64,000 nucleotides of DNA from Virgibacillus_P tibetensis (lineage in GTDB: Bacteria > Bacillota > Bacilli > Bacillales > Amphibacillaceae). Shown piece by piece: positions 18,560 through 27,428 of this stretch. Each line of letters opens with the position of its first letter. The first letter of the stretch is position 1. Below the pieces are notes generated by a model. It did not search any database. It was not told the origin of the DNA and saw nothing but the letters and a program-made list of their open reading frames with translations. A program made the translations under genes and the position numbers. The stretch spans positions 558,001 to 622,000 of the forward strand of contig NZ_JARZFX010000001.1 in assembly GCF_036026595.1 (NCBI RefSeq), in the 5' to 3' direction.

Positions 18560-18600
18560 CCTCCATAGTTTTGATAACGCGGGAGATTGCGAACCGCGGA
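18560..18600 (-). promoter_or_regulatory. preQ1-I riboswitch upstream of ypdP
   Basis: On the minus strand the leader reads CGCGG-TTCGCAATCTC-CCGCG, a stem with the TTCGCA loop, then TTATCAAAACTATGGAGG. The order of stem, loop, A-rich tail and ribosome site is that of preQ1-I aptamers, closest to the Thermoanaerobacter tengcongensis type (loop TCGCA, tail AACAAAACAAGG). The tail runs into the GGAGG, so ligand binding should hide the ribosome site and shut down translation of the transporter. A covariance-model search would settle it. Confidence 0.85.
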
Positions 18601-18657
18601 AGAACAATAGCAATTATTATATCGATTATCCCCGGGTAATGCAACGGATATAACCAA

Positions 18658-18694
18658 AAAAAGTGGTAATCAATTAAGATTACCACTTTATATA
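18658..18694 (-). terminator. Terminator after the cold-shock gene
   Basis: AAAGTGGTAATC and GATTACCACTTT form a perfect 12-bp stem downstream of the cold-shock gene stop on the minus strand. Confidence 0.88.
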
Positions 18695-18705
18695 CGTTTT
18701 TGTTA

Positions 18706-18906
18706 TTATCTTTTCGTCACGTTAGCAGCTTGAGGGCCACGTTCACCTTCAACAACTTCAAAAGATACTTCTTGACCTTCTTCTAATGATTTATAGCCTT
18801 CTTCCTGGATTGCTGAAAAATGTACGAATACATCATTTCCTTCTTCCAATTGAATAAAACCAAAACCTTTTTCTGCGTTAAACCACTTTACTACTCCATT
18901 TTCCAT
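18706..18906 (-). CDS. cspB: Cold shock protein (CspB-like RNA chaperone)
   Basis: A 66-residue OB-fold protein with RNP1 (KGFGFIQ) and RNP2 (DVFVHFSAI), beginning MENGVVKWFNAEKGFG. It binds single-stranded RNA and keeps it unfolded for translation, especially after temperature downshift. Start: ATG at 18906 after AGGAGGATT. An unusually long untranslated leader (more than 100 nt) is open upstream, as is common for thermosensitive csp mRNAs, but I cannot assign a structure. Confidence 0.95.
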   Translation of the reverse strand: MENGVVKWFNAEKGFGFIQLEEGNDVFVHFSAIQEEGYKSLEEGQEVSFEVVEGERGPQAANVTKR

Positions 18907-19210
18907 GTGAATAATCCTCCTAAAAACTTCACGTTTATGAACTTTATTTGTTATAAACGTGTTAATACAAAGCAGACAAACGGATTTAAAAAAGACAACA
19001 ACTATAAAAGGTAGGATCATAATTGCATCCACTTCTATAGAAGCTGCCTATGTTTTACATGATCCCGTACATCTTCTTTGCTTGTGTCTAATATAGCTTA
19101 ATTCTCCAGCCCAGTCAAGAAATTGGCAGTAAGAATCAACTATAAATAACTTTCCCACAATTGCTTGTTATTATTAGTTATGGAACTAGAACTAAATAGA
19201 GATAAAAGTA

Positions 19211-19224
19211 TAAAAACGTTTACA
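19211..19224 (+). promoter_or_regulatory. Possible CcpA (cre) site upstream of fhs
   Basis: TAAAAACGTTTACA matches the cre consensus TGWAANCGNTNWCA at all but the second base. It lies 44 nt before the fhs ATG, where binding could repress. One mismatch and no promoter assignment keep this tentative. Confidence 0.3.
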
Positions 19225-19267
19225 AAGGATGTACAATATAGATAGGAATAGGAAAGGAGACACAATA

Positions 19268-20938
19268 ATGAAAACTGATATCACTATTGCACAAGAAGCA
19301 AAACTTAAACCAATTGGAGAAATAGCAGCAGGGTTAAACCTTTCTAAAGAGGACTGGGAGCCATACGGTCATACAAAAGCAAAGCTGTCCGATAAATTAC
19401 TGGGTAAATTAAAAGATCAGCCAGATGGGAAGATAATCCTAGTAACCTCCATAAATCCAACTCCTGCGGGAGAAGGTAAATCTACTGTAACAGTAGGTCT
19501 TGGACAAGCATTAAATAAAATTGGAAAAAAAGCTGTGATAGCATTACGTGAGCCGTCTTTAGGACCTGTCATGGGAATAAAGGGAGGGGCTGCTGGGGGC
19601 GGTTATTCTCAGGTACTTCCAATGGAAGATATAAATCTGCACTTCACTGGTGATCTCCATGCGATAACTAGTGCAAATAATGCCCTGTCTGCCATTATTG
19701 ATAATCATATACATCGAGGTAATGAACTGAACATCGATCCAAGAAAAGTTGAATGGAAGCGTGTAATGGATATGAATGATCGTTCGTTACGACAAATTGT
19801 GGTTGGTCTTGGGGGACCTTTAAAAGGGGTCCCAAGAGAAGATGGGTTTAACATTTCTGTTGCTTCTGAAATCATGGCTATACTATGCCTTTCAACTGGA
19901 CTGGAAGATCTAAAGGCAAGAATCGCCAACATCGTAATTGGCTATACATACGATGACATACCAGTTACTGCTAAAGAATTAGAAATTGAAGGGGCACTTA
20001 CTTTATTACTGAAAGATGCAGTGAAACCAAACTTAGTACAAACAGTTGAAAATACACCAGCGATTATTCATGGTGGTCCATTTGCTAATATAGCGCACGG
20101 ATGTAACAGCATTATCGCAACAAAAACAGCAGCAAAATTAGGAGATTATGTAGTAACAGAAGCAGGGTTTGGAGCCGATCTTGGCGCAGAAAAGTTCCTA
20201 AATATAAAATCGCGTGCAGGTGATTTCGAACCGGATGCTGTTGTTATAGTAGCAACTGTACGTGCGTTAAAGATGCATGGAGGGGTCGCAAAAGATAATT
20301 TGAAGGAAGAAAATGTAAAAGCATTAAAAAAGGGAATGGAAAATTTAAAGAAACATACTGAAACGATTGAAAACTTTGGCTTGCCATTTGTTATAGCTAT
20401 AAACAAGTTTCCAACAGACACTACTGCAGAGACGGATTTCGTTGAAAGCTGGTGCGAGTCAAGGGGGATAGAAGTAGCTTTAACAGATGTATGGGCAAAA
20501 GGTGGAGAGGGCGGCATTCTTTTAGCTGAAAAGATCATTGACAAAGCGGAATCCACTGAGAGAGATTTTAAACGTCTTTATGAACTGGAAGAGACACTGG
20601 AAAGCAAAATCCGCAAAATTGCTCAAACGGTTTATGGAGCAGATGATATTGAATTCTCATCTAAAGCAAAAAAACAAATTACATTTTATGAGCAGCAAGG
20701 TTGGGGTAAATTGCCTGTTTGTATGGCAAAAACACAATACTCACTATCTGACAACCCTGCATTATTAGGCAGACCTAAAGGTTTTACCATTATGATTAGA
20801 GAGTTGCGTCCTTCTATCGGTGCTGGTTTTATTGTTGTATTGACTGGTGATGTAATGACAATGCCTGGATTACCTAAGAAACCAGCAGCCCTTAAGATGG
20901 ATGTAACAAATGATGGAAAGATTGTTGGACTATTTTAA
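19268..20938 (+). CDS. fhs: Formate--tetrahydrofolate ligase
   Basis: ATP-dependent enzyme that makes 10-formyl-THF from formate and THF, feeding one-carbon units to purine and formyl-Met-tRNA synthesis. The P-loop is PAGEGKSTVTVGLGQAL (about residues 66-82); the long FTHFS domain contains GGxxGGGY and the conserved INKFPTDT segment. At 556 residues it is full length. Start: ATG at 19268 after GGAAAGGAG. The next gene starts on the last base of its stop, so the two are translationally coupled. Confidence 0.96.
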   Translation: MKTDITIAQEAKLKPIGEIAAGLNLSKEDWEPYGHTKAKLSDKLLGKLKDQPDGKIILVTSINPTPAGEGKSTVTVGLGQALNKIGKKAVIALREPSLGPVMGIKGGAAGGGYSQVLPMEDINLHFTGDLHAITSANNALSAIIDNHIHRGNELNIDPRKVEWKRVMDMNDRSLRQIVVGLGGPLKGVPREDGFNISVASEIMAILCLSTGLEDLKARIANIVIGYTYDDIPVTAKELEIEGALTLLLKDAVKPNLVQTVENTPAIIHGGPFANIAHGCNSIIATKTAAKLGDYVVTEAGFGADLGAEKFLNIKSRAGDFEPDAVVIVATVRALKMHGGVAKDNLKEENVKALKKGMENLKKHTETIENFGLPFVIAINKFPTDTTAETDFVESWCESRGIEVALTDVWAKGGEGGILLAEKIIDKAESTERDFKRLYELEETLESKIRKIAQTVYGADDIEFSSKAKKQITFYEQQGWGKLPVCMAKTQYSLSDNPALLGRPKGFTIMIRELRPSIGAGFIVVLTGDVMTMPGLPKKPAALKMDVTNDGKIVGLF

Positions 20939-21528
20939 TGGAAAAACGGCAACAACTAGCAGCAATTAAAAACTATGCTTACAAGATATTTCACAACGAC
21001 GCCACCGGTCATGACTTTTATCATATGAGACGCGTAGCACGCCTATCCCAAGAGATTTCTGAGGAAGAAAAAGCAGACCCATTTATATGTGAAACGTCTG
21101 CCTGGTTGCATGATATTGGTGATAAAAAGCTATTTACTGACCCGAGGAAGTCTATTGAAGAGATGGAAAACTTTTTAGAGTCCTTACACATGTCAAGCGA
21201 GGAAATTAATAAAGTCAAAACATCAATTAGGAATATATCGTTCAGTAAAGGCGCGATTCCGGAAACTATTGAAGGGAAAATCGTTCAGGATGCGGACCGA
21301 ATTGATGCCATAGGCGCTATAGGAGTTGCACGAACGTTTGCATACGGAGGCGCAATGAATCAATTGATCCATCACGATCATGAGGTAGAGAATACGTCTA
21401 TCCAGCATTTCTACGATAAGTTATTGAAGGTAAAAGGATTATTGCATACAGATTCAGCTAAAAAAATCGCAATGAAACGTCATATCTTCGTGGAAGAATT
21501 TTTAGTGCAGTTTCATAATGAGTGGTAA
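20938..21528 (+). CDS. ypgQ: HD-domain phosphohydrolase (YpgQ-like)
   Basis: 196-residue metal-dependent hydrolase. The HD signature is present as DFYHMRRVARL (first His) and TSAWLHDIGDKKLF (His-Asp), followed by the distal metal aspartate in QDADRIDAIGAIGVAR. Members of this YpgQ/YedJ group hydrolyse nucleoside triphosphates or other phosphate esters. The ATG overlaps the fhs stop (TAATG). Exact substrate is unknown. Confidence 0.88.
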   Translation: MEKRQQLAAIKNYAYKIFHNDATGHDFYHMRRVARLSQEISEEEKADPFICETSAWLHDIGDKKLFTDPRKSIEEMENFLESLHMSSEEINKVKTSIRNISFSKGAIPETIEGKIVQDADRIDAIGAIGVARTFAYGGAMNQLIHHDHEVENTSIQHFYDKLLKVKGLLHTDSAKKIAMKRHIFVEEFLVQFHNEW

Positions 21529-21535
21529 TAAAAAA

Positions 21536-21578
21536 CAATCAAGTTGGCAGAGACAACCCAGCTTGATTGTTTTTTTAC
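21536..21578 (+). terminator. Terminator after ypgQ
   Basis: CAATCAAG.TTGG and CCAG.CTTGATTG form a long stem around a short loop, followed by TTTTTTT. It can also serve the convergent minus-strand gene. Confidence 0.88.
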
Positions 21579-21581
21579 TTA

Positions 21582-21947
21582 TTAGCCAACAGGCTCTTTT
21601 TGTACACGTTTACTGTTCACCAACCAATAATGCTGGAATATTTCAGTGACTGCCAACAAAGCTCCAGTCAGTACCGCGCCCCAAAAGGTAACATACGTAT
21701 CGAATAAATACAAAGCTCCTAAATAAATTATCACGGCGGAAGCAATAAAATCCAATAAAGTACTTAACCAAATAGTATTTTCTCTCAATAGCGCCATTTC
21801 CAGTGCAACACCTATAAACGCTAACGACACGCCGAGTACTATCGGCTGAAACCAGTAGGCAAAGTTTACATTGGGAAAGATCCAGGAAGCAAGTATAATA
21901 CCAATAGGCGTAACAATTAATTTTACAACTAATCCAGTCATCCTCAT
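21582..21947 (-). CDS. DUF2512 family membrane protein
   Basis: A 121-residue protein with four predicted membrane helices (about residues 5-25, 32-52, 60-82, 88-108) and a short charged C-terminal tail. The pattern GLVVKLIVTPIGIILASWIFPNV is typical of the DUF2512/YndM family of Bacillaceae, whose function is not known; some members are expressed during sporulation. It is transcribed alone. Confidence 0.75.
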   Translation of the reverse strand: MRMTGLVVKLIVTPIGIILASWIFPNVNFAYWFQPIVLGVSLAFIGVALEMALLRENTIWLSTLLDFIASAVIIYLGALYLFDTYVTFWGAVLTGALLAVTEIFQHYWLVNSKRVQKEPVG

Positions 21948-22016
21948 CCACCTTCACACAAATATAAAGGTAGTGTTTGTTAACTTTAGAAAATAATACA
22001 TGCTACTGACATTTTA

Positions 22017-23048
22017 TTAGTTAACTCGTTTGGCTCCTAAATACTTTGGTCCCCAATAAGAATTGTTCATATCACTTATTTCTACCCCACGTGATTCACC
22101 AGCGTGAATAAATTTTCCGTCACCTAGATATATGCCCATATGGGAAGGACCAGGTTTATAGGTTTCAAAAAACACAAGGTCACCAACTGATGCTGAAGAG
22201 ACCGGCTGTGCGAAATTCCATGTATCACTAACAGTTCGGGGGGTACTTATACTCTGTGTTTGGTAAACATATTGTATAAATCCACTGCAGTCAAAGCCCC
22301 CTGGGCTAGTTCCCCCCCAAGTGTAAGGTGTTCCAATAAAAGATTTTGCTGCTTGAATGACATCCTTATTATTTGACCCTTTCACTTCAACTTTCTTAAC
22401 TTCCTTTTCCTTTGATTCCTGTTTACTTTTCGTTTCAACTTTCACTTCTGCCTTTTCTTCTTCAACCTCTTCGTCCATTGGTTTATCATACAAAGCTGTT
22501 AAGGCTTCTTTTGTAATTTCCTCGTTCATTTCAATTCCGTGCTCTTCCTCGGCAATTTTTAGAGCATTTTTAGTAAGCGGGCCATAGATGCCATCAAGCT
22601 CACCATCGTAATAACCAAAGTATTGCAGGGCTTTTTGTGCAATTTTTACTTCTTCACCGTGCATTCCAGGGTAAATCGATTCTTTTATGTCTTCTAATTG
22701 TGCTATATATTTCTTTTTTTCAATTTTTATTAATGCATATATTGTTTCTTTATCCGCTTGGCCATTTATTGTAATATTATGATCTGCCTGGAATTTTTTT
22801 AGTGCATGTTCAGTTAATAAGTCAAATTCACCGTCAATTTCATCTTCAAAATAAGATAATTTATTTAGTTTTTTTTGCAGCAGGCGAACCGATTCCCCGT
22901 GTTCACCATATTCTAGTTGTTCTGTTTTAAGTAAAATTTTGTTTTGCAGTTCAGGATATGCATCAACATATGTAGCGAGCGGCTGACTTAACACATAGCT
23001 GTATAGAATGGAATGCTTTACTACATGTTCAATTGTACCATTTAGCAT
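22017..23048 (-). CDS. Peptidoglycan-binding NlpC/P60 endopeptidase
   Basis: 343-residue wall hydrolase. Two PGB_1 peptidoglycan-binding repeats (GEHGESVRLLQKKLNKLSYF, about residues 47-110, and YPGMHGEEVKIAQKALQYFG, about 125-180) are followed by a charged Lys/Glu linker. The C-terminal NlpC/P60 cysteine peptidase domain has the Cys in FDCSGFIQYVY and the His in SHMGIYLGDGKFIHA. It should cleave D-Glu-diamino-acid bonds in peptidoglycan stem peptides. No classical signal peptide is seen; the N-terminus (HSILYSYVLSQPLATYV) is only mildly hydrophobic, so export may be sporulation-specific or after lysis. Confidence 0.85.
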   Translation of the reverse strand: MLNGTIEHVVKHSILYSYVLSQPLATYVDAYPELQNKILLKTEQLEYGEHGESVRLLQKKLNKLSYFEDEIDGEFDLLTEHALKKFQADHNITINGQADKETIYALIKIEKKKYIAQLEDIKESIYPGMHGEEVKIAQKALQYFGYYDGELDGIYGPLTKNALKIAEEEHGIEMNEEITKEALTALYDKPMDEEVEEEKAEVKVETKSKQESKEKEVKKVEVKGSNNKDVIQAAKSFIGTPYTWGGTSPGGFDCSGFIQYVYQTQSISTPRTVSDTWNFAQPVSSASVGDLVFFETYKPGPSHMGIYLGDGKFIHAGESRGVEISDMNNSYWGPKYLGAKRVN

Positions 23049-23182
23049 GCATTTATCCCCTTTCTTTTTGTGACTGTCCCTAACAACTTTATGTACAAAA
23101 AAATACTTTTATGAGTTACGTTTATGTTACAATGTAGGCACTATCAGGTTACTTAACAGAGTACTATATGGAGGAGATTACT

Positions 23183-24139
23183 ATGGTAAAGGGAGAACAA
23201 GCATACATAAATTTATGTAAATATATACTACAATCAGGAACTAAGAAAGAAGATCGAACAAATACAGGAACATATTCAGTTTTTGGACAACAAATGCGTT
23301 TTGATTTAAGTGAAGGATTTCCGATACTTACGACAAAGAAAGTACCTTTTAAGTTAGTAGCAAGTGAGCTTCTTTGGTTTATTAAAGGAGATACAAACAT
23401 TCGCTATCTATTAGAAAATAAAAATAATATATGGAATGAGTGGGCATTTGAAAAATGGGTGGATAGTAATGAATACACAGGTCCAGATATGACAAATTTC
23501 GGAAACCGCAGTCAACAGGATCCTGAATTTAACAAACTATATCAAAGCCAAATGGATCTTTTTAAAGAAAAAGTCTTAACAGATAATGATTTTGCACGTA
23601 AATTTGGTGATCTTGGTTCTGTGTATGGCAAGCAATGGCGTCAATGGAAAACTTCCCAAAATGAAACGATTGATCAATTAAAAGAAGTAATTGAATCTAT
23701 TCGTACAAATCCAGACTCACGCAGGCATATTGTTTCAGCGTGGAACCCAGAAGACATACCAACAATGGCTTTACCACCATGTCATACGCTATTTCAGTTC
23801 TATGTCGCTGATGGAAAGCTATCATGCCAATTATACCAGCGAAGTGCTGATGTTTTCCTGGGCGTACCTTTCAACATTGCAAGCTATGCATTATTAACCC
23901 ATTTAATAGCTCACGAGTGTAATCTGGAAGTGGGGGAGTTTGTTCATACATTAGGAGATGCACATATTTATACAAACCATATTGAACAAGTAAATATGCA
24001 GCTGGGCCGTGATAGGAGATCTCTTCCTAAATTAGTCATTAACAAAGAGAAAGATTCTATCTTTGATTTTGAACTAACTGATTTCGAGCTAATCAATTAC
24101 AACCCACACCCATCAATTAAAGCACCAATTGCTGTATAA
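23183..24139 (+). CDS. thyA: Thymidylate synthase
   Basis: Folate-dependent enzyme that makes dTMP from dUMP and methylene-THF. The catalytic cysteine lies in LPPCHTLFQFYV, dUMP-binding arginines in SRRHIVSAWNPED and QRSADVFLGVPFNIASY. At 318 residues it is the longer form with an insertion near residues 85-135 (YTGPDMTNFGNR...), as in Bacillus cereus-group and staphylococcal enzymes. Start: ATG at 23183 after GGAGGA. dfrA follows 23 nt later, coupling dTMP synthesis with recycling of the dihydrofolate it produces. Confidence 0.97.
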   Translation: MVKGEQAYINLCKYILQSGTKKEDRTNTGTYSVFGQQMRFDLSEGFPILTTKKVPFKLVASELLWFIKGDTNIRYLLENKNNIWNEWAFEKWVDSNEYTGPDMTNFGNRSQQDPEFNKLYQSQMDLFKEKVLTDNDFARKFGDLGSVYGKQWRQWKTSQNETIDQLKEVIESIRTNPDSRRHIVSAWNPEDIPTMALPPCHTLFQFYVADGKLSCQLYQRSADVFLGVPFNIASYALLTHLIAHECNLEVGEFVHTLGDAHIYTNHIEQVNMQLGRDRRSLPKLVINKEKDSIFDFELTDFELINYNPHPSIKAPIAV

Positions 24140-24162
24140 AAATTCAAGGAGGGTATTTCATC

Positions 24163-24651
24163 ATGATTTCATTATTATTAGCGATGGATCGCAATCGTGT
24201 GATTGGCTTAAACAAGGACTTACCATGGCATTTACCAAAAGACTTACGATTTTTTAAAGAAAAAACAACAGGCGAAACAATAATTATGGGAAGAAAAACC
24301 TACGAGTCAATGGGTGGTGCTTTACCAAATAGAAAGAATGTCATTCTCACGAGAAATGAAGCGGACTATCCAGCTGGAGTTGATACAATCAATGATCTGA
24401 AAACAGTACAGAAATGGAGTAAAGAAAATCCCGAGAAAGAATTTTTTGTTATAGGTGGCGGTGCTGTTTTTGAACAGGCACTACCATATGCTGACAGAAT
24501 GTATATAACCTGGATTGACGAATCGTTTGATGGGGACACGTATTTCCCTGATTATACAGAAGAGGAATGGATTCTTACTTCAAAAGAAAAAGGGGAGAGA
24601 AATGATACAAACCCCTACGATTATTATTTTTTGCAATATGACCGTAAGTAA
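24163..24651 (+). CDS. dfrA: Dihydrofolate reductase
   Basis: NADPH-dependent reductase, 162 residues, regenerating tetrahydrofolate. The substrate loop AMDRNRVIGLNKDLPWHLPKDL contains the catalytic acidic residue region; NADPH contacts lie in IMGRKTYESMGG and FVIGGGAVFEQALPYADRMY. Standard length. AAGGAGGG lies before the ATG. Operon with thyA. Confidence 0.97.
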   Translation: MISLLLAMDRNRVIGLNKDLPWHLPKDLRFFKEKTTGETIIMGRKTYESMGGALPNRKNVILTRNEADYPAGVDTINDLKTVQKWSKENPEKEFFVIGGGAVFEQALPYADRMYITWIDESFDGDTYFPDYTEEEWILTSKEKGERNDTNPYDYYFLQYDRK

Positions 24652-24671
24652 AATAAAAATCGAGGGATACT

Positions 24672-25250
24672 ATGCGCACATGTGGAGTAATTCTTTCCGG
24701 TGGGAAATCTTCCCGAATGGGGACAAACAAGGCATTACTTAAGTTGGGTAATAAGAAGGTAATTGAACATATTGCAGATGAGCTTCAATCACTAACTGAC
24801 GAAGTGATCATTGTTACCAATGAACCATCCTTATATACGTTTCTTGATTTACAGCTGATTTGCGATAGACATCAGGATAAAGGTCCATTAGCAGGTCTTG
24901 AATCCGCCTTTCATCATATAAATGCGGACACTTTTGTTGTTGCAGCATGCGATATGCCTTTTGTAAAACAGAGTGTATACGCTCATTTACTTCAACAAAC
25001 AGAAAACTACGATGCAGCTGTGCCAATTTATAATAGGCAAATACATCCTTTATCTGCAGTATATAAAAGAAGTGTTTTACCTCTAATGCAGCAAAGGCTT
25101 GAGAATAATGAGCTTCAAGTGAAAGGTTTTTATGATCAAATTCATGTAAACTATATTAATGAATACGGTGACCTGGCTGATGAGGTTGTAAGAAAACACT
25201 TTTTTAATATGAATAATCCAGAAGAATATGAACAAGCAAAGTTATTATAG
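24672..25250 (+). CDS. mobA: Molybdenum cofactor guanylyltransferase
   Basis: Nucleotidyltransferase that adds GMP to molybdopterin. The N-terminal GTP-binding motif is GVILSGGKSSRMGTNKALL; further family motifs are DKGPLAGLESAF and VVAACDMPFVKQ (metal-binding Asp) and an IHPLSAVY segment. 192 residues. The ATG is 21 nt after dfrA, so it may read through from the folate genes. It precedes the tat genes; many molybdoenzymes are Tat substrates, which is suggestive but not proof of a link. Confidence 0.9.
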   Translation: MRTCGVILSGGKSSRMGTNKALLKLGNKKVIEHIADELQSLTDEVIIVTNEPSLYTFLDLQLICDRHQDKGPLAGLESAFHHINADTFVVAACDMPFVKQSVYAHLLQQTENYDAAVPIYNRQIHPLSAVYKRSVLPLMQQRLENNELQVKGFYDQIHVNYINEYGDLADEVVRKHFFNMNNPEEYEQAKLL

Positions 25251-25429
25251 GTTGTTTAATGGATAGTAAACATGTTAAACTATAGACGATTAATACAGGC
25301 GGGAATCTATGAACAATATGTGTATTTTGTGGTCTTTTATATACGCAGCAGAGAAAGTATCTTATAATAGAGATAACTTCTACAATAGAATTTATGAGGT
25401 TAAGTCAATTATATAAAGTAGGTGTAATG

Positions 25430-25636
25430 ATGTTTTCAAGTATAGGTTTTCCAGGATTAATTTTAATCTTAATCATTGCGTTAGTAATATTCGGACCGAA
25501 AAAGCTGCCGGAAATTGGTAAAGCGGCCGGTCAGACCTTACGTGAATTTAAGAAGTCTACAAATGATTTAACAAGTGATGTTTCAGACGAATTTAAAGAC
25601 GCAAAGAATATAGTACAAGGTAAAGAAGTTAAATAG
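25430..25636 (+). CDS. tatA: Twin-arginine translocase subunit TatA (first copy)
   Basis: 68-residue protein with a single N-terminal membrane helix (FPGLILILIIALVIFGP), the FGPKKLPEIGKAAGQ hinge and an amphipathic helix, then a charged tail. It multimerises to form the transport pore for folded proteins. Start chosen at ATG 25430, 6 nt from AGTAGGTG; the adjacent ATG 25427 is too close to that site. A second tatA follows 19 nt later. Confidence 0.93.
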   Translation: MFSSIGFPGLILILIIALVIFGPKKLPEIGKAAGQTLREFKKSTNDLTSDVSDEFKDAKNIVQGKEVK

Positions 25637-25655
25637 ATCTTGGGGAGTGAATTAA

Positions 25656-25853
25656 ATGTTCAGTAGTATTGGTGTCCCTGGATTAATATTAATTCTAATT
25701 ATAGCATTAATCGTTTTTGGACCTTCCAAGTTACCGGAAATCGGAAAAGCTGTAGGAACTTCATTAAAGGAATTTAAAAGTGCTACCAAGGATATAGTAT
25801 CTGACGACGATTCGTCGACAAAGAATGATAATCATACATCAAATAAAAACTAA
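25656..25853 (+). CDS. tatA: Twin-arginine translocase subunit TatA (second copy)
   Basis: 65 residues, nearly identical in the helix and hinge to the gene just upstream (SSIGxPGLILILIIALxVFGPxKLPEIGKA), so this is a tandem duplication with a diverged acidic C-terminal tail (DDDSSTKND). GGGGAGTG precedes the ATG. A terminator-like hairpin lies between it and tatC, which may set the large excess of TatA over TatC that the system needs. Confidence 0.93.
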   Translation: MFSSIGVPGLILILIIALIVFGPSKLPEIGKAVGTSLKEFKSATKDIVSDDDSSTKNDNHTSNKN

Positions 25854-25859
25854 TGTGTT

Positions 25860-25896
25860 GAAGGTGTAAGGTAAATACCCTTGCATCTTCTTTTGT
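25860..25896 (+). terminator. Hairpin between tatA and tatC
   Basis: GAAGGTGTAAGG pairs with CCTTGCATCTTC (one G-T pair and one mismatch) around TAAATAC, followed by TTTTG. Probably a partial terminator inside the tat operon. Confidence 0.65.
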
Positions 25897-25953
25897 GTTT
25901 GATTGACGAAGTTCCTCATAGTTTTTTGTACATAGTAGTAGGGGTGTGAAAGA

Positions 25954-26718
25954 ATGGCTGATAACAACGCTCAATTTAGCGATAAGGAAATGAACCTGAC
26001 AGGGCATTTATCGGAATTAAGGAACAGGCTGATCGTTACAGCAGTCTTCTTTGTTTTATTTTTTATTGTTGGATTTATTTTCGTAAAAGATATTTACTGG
26101 TTCTTTGTTAATGATCTAGACTTCCAACTGACTGTTATAAGTCCTGGAGAAATAATATGGATACATTTTACAATGGCAAGCCTCGTTGCGATCACCGGAA
26201 CTATCCCGATTCTGGCTTTTCAAGTTTGGTCATTTATAAAACCGGGGTTAACACCGAATGAGAGAAAAGCATCTTTAGCTTACATTCCTGCTATATTTCT
26301 CTTATTTATTGGTGGCTTAGTATTTGGCTACTTTATGTTTATAAAATTAATCCTGCCCTTTTTACTATCATTAAATAATGGCATGTTTAATGAAATGTTT
26401 ACCGTTGATAAATATTTTAGATTTTTACTTCGAATAACATTTCCATTTGCAGTATTGTTTGAGATACCAATTGTAGCTATGTTTTTAACGGCTCTAGGGG
26501 TAATTACACCCGATTTCATGCGTAAAACAAGAAAGTATGCATATCTGATACTCATTATTATTGGAACCATTGTAACTCCTCCCGACTTCATATTACAGAT
26601 AGCTGTGGCAGTTCCTTTAATTATTTTATATGAAATCAGTATTTATCTTGCTATGATTGTATATCGTAAAAAACAACGAAAACATAAAGAGTTTATGGAA
26701 GAGGACAGCTTTAATTAA
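25954..26718 (+). CDS. tatC: Sec-independent protein translocase TatC
   Basis: Six-helix membrane protein that recognises twin-arginine signal peptides. The N-terminal HLSELRNRLIVT motif and the conserved acidic/proline loops (PGLTPNERKA) are diagnostic; helices are visible through residue 235, followed by a basic tail. 254 residues. With one or two TatA and no TatB it is the minimal Gram-positive TatAC system. Confidence 0.96.
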   Translation: MADNNAQFSDKEMNLTGHLSELRNRLIVTAVFFVLFFIVGFIFVKDIYWFFVNDLDFQLTVISPGEIIWIHFTMASLVAITGTIPILAFQVWSFIKPGLTPNERKASLAYIPAIFLLFIGGLVFGYFMFIKLILPFLLSLNNGMFNEMFTVDKYFRFLLRITFPFAVLFEIPIVAMFLTALGVITPDFMRKTRKYAYLILIIIGTIVTPPDFILQIAVAVPLIILYEISIYLAMIVYRKKQRKHKEFMEEDSFN

Positions 26719-26733
26719 CGAGGTGGGGAAATA

Positions 26734-26949
26734 ATGCGTTCATTCTATCATTTTTTGATGACATACAGAGGGAAAAAAACACCAGATGACAATAGTCGTT
26801 TAGCCGATTGGGCATTTTTTGATCATAACTTTCCTAAACAGTCAATAGATTATGATGAAATCAGCAACTATTTAGAATGGAATAGCCCTTTCTCTAATGC
26901 ATTGGTTACTTTTGATGATCTATGGGATATATATAATACAACAAGTTAA
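26734..26949 (+). CDS. yozE: YozE family protein (UPF0346)
   Basis: 71-residue acidic protein, MRSFYHFLMTYRGKKTPDDNS at its start (first residues shown), with DWAFFDHNFPKQS and a C-terminal FDDLWDIY. This is the SAM-like YozE fold of Firmicutes; biological role unknown. GAGGTGGGG lies before the ATG, 15 nt after tatC. Confidence 0.87.
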   Translation: MRSFYHFLMTYRGKKTPDDNSRLADWAFFDHNFPKQSIDYDEISNYLEWNSPFSNALVTFDDLWDIYNTTS

Positions 26950-26960
26950 TTAATAGTATA

Positions 26961-26996
26961 AACTAATGGCTCTGGAAATTACCAGAGCCATTAGTT
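26961..26996. terminator. Bidirectional terminator
   Basis: AACTAATGGCTCTGG pairs perfectly with CCAGAGCCATTAGTT over 15 bp around a 6-nt loop, between the convergent yozE and yolD-like genes (it includes the last bases of the latter). Confidence 0.9.
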
Positions 26997-27317
26997 TTCA
27001 ATTAGAGCTATAATATCTTGGAAGGCGAAGAAGTTTTTCGCATGTTTTTTTGTTAGCATAAGATAGACTCCACCCTTATCTAATTTAACGATCGTTCCAA
27101 TATAATCTGTTACGCAACCATTTCTATAAACGGAGAGGATTACCGGTTTCTGTGTCTCGTACGCAGCCATTAATCCATTATTAATCATTTCAATTTCCTG
27201 GGAGTCCAGAATTGGTTTTACTGTTTTCTTATCTTCCTGCCAAAGTTCATTCAGTAACCCTGCATGCTCAGGCAGCATTAGGGAAGTCCACTTTATTGAC
27301 CCTCTGTCTCTAACCAC
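26991..27317 (-). CDS. YolD-like protein
   Basis: 108 residues, beginning VRDRGSIKWTSLMLPEHAGLL, the hallmark of YolD-like proteins. These are usually encoded next to UvrX/ImuB-like Y-family polymerases and controlled by LexA; no polymerase gene is adjacent here. Start: GTG at 27317 after GAGGTGA with 5-nt spacing. The ATG at 27365 would add MHKDRMFVYTWNEVIK, which is mostly the ribosome-site region. A LexA-like box lies upstream. Confidence 0.8.
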   Translation of the reverse strand: MVRDRGSIKWTSLMLPEHAGLLNELWQEDKKTVKPILDSQEIEMINNGLMAAYETQKPVILSVYRNGCVTDYIGTIVKLDKGGVYLMLTKKHAKNFFAFQDIIALIEN

Positions 27318-27428
27318 TTTAATCACCTCATTCCAAGTATATACGAACATACGATCCTTATGCAATTTAAAGTATCAACTTCTTAAATCTATTTGTTGGA
27401 AACAAAGGGGAATAGAGGAATATAAAAT

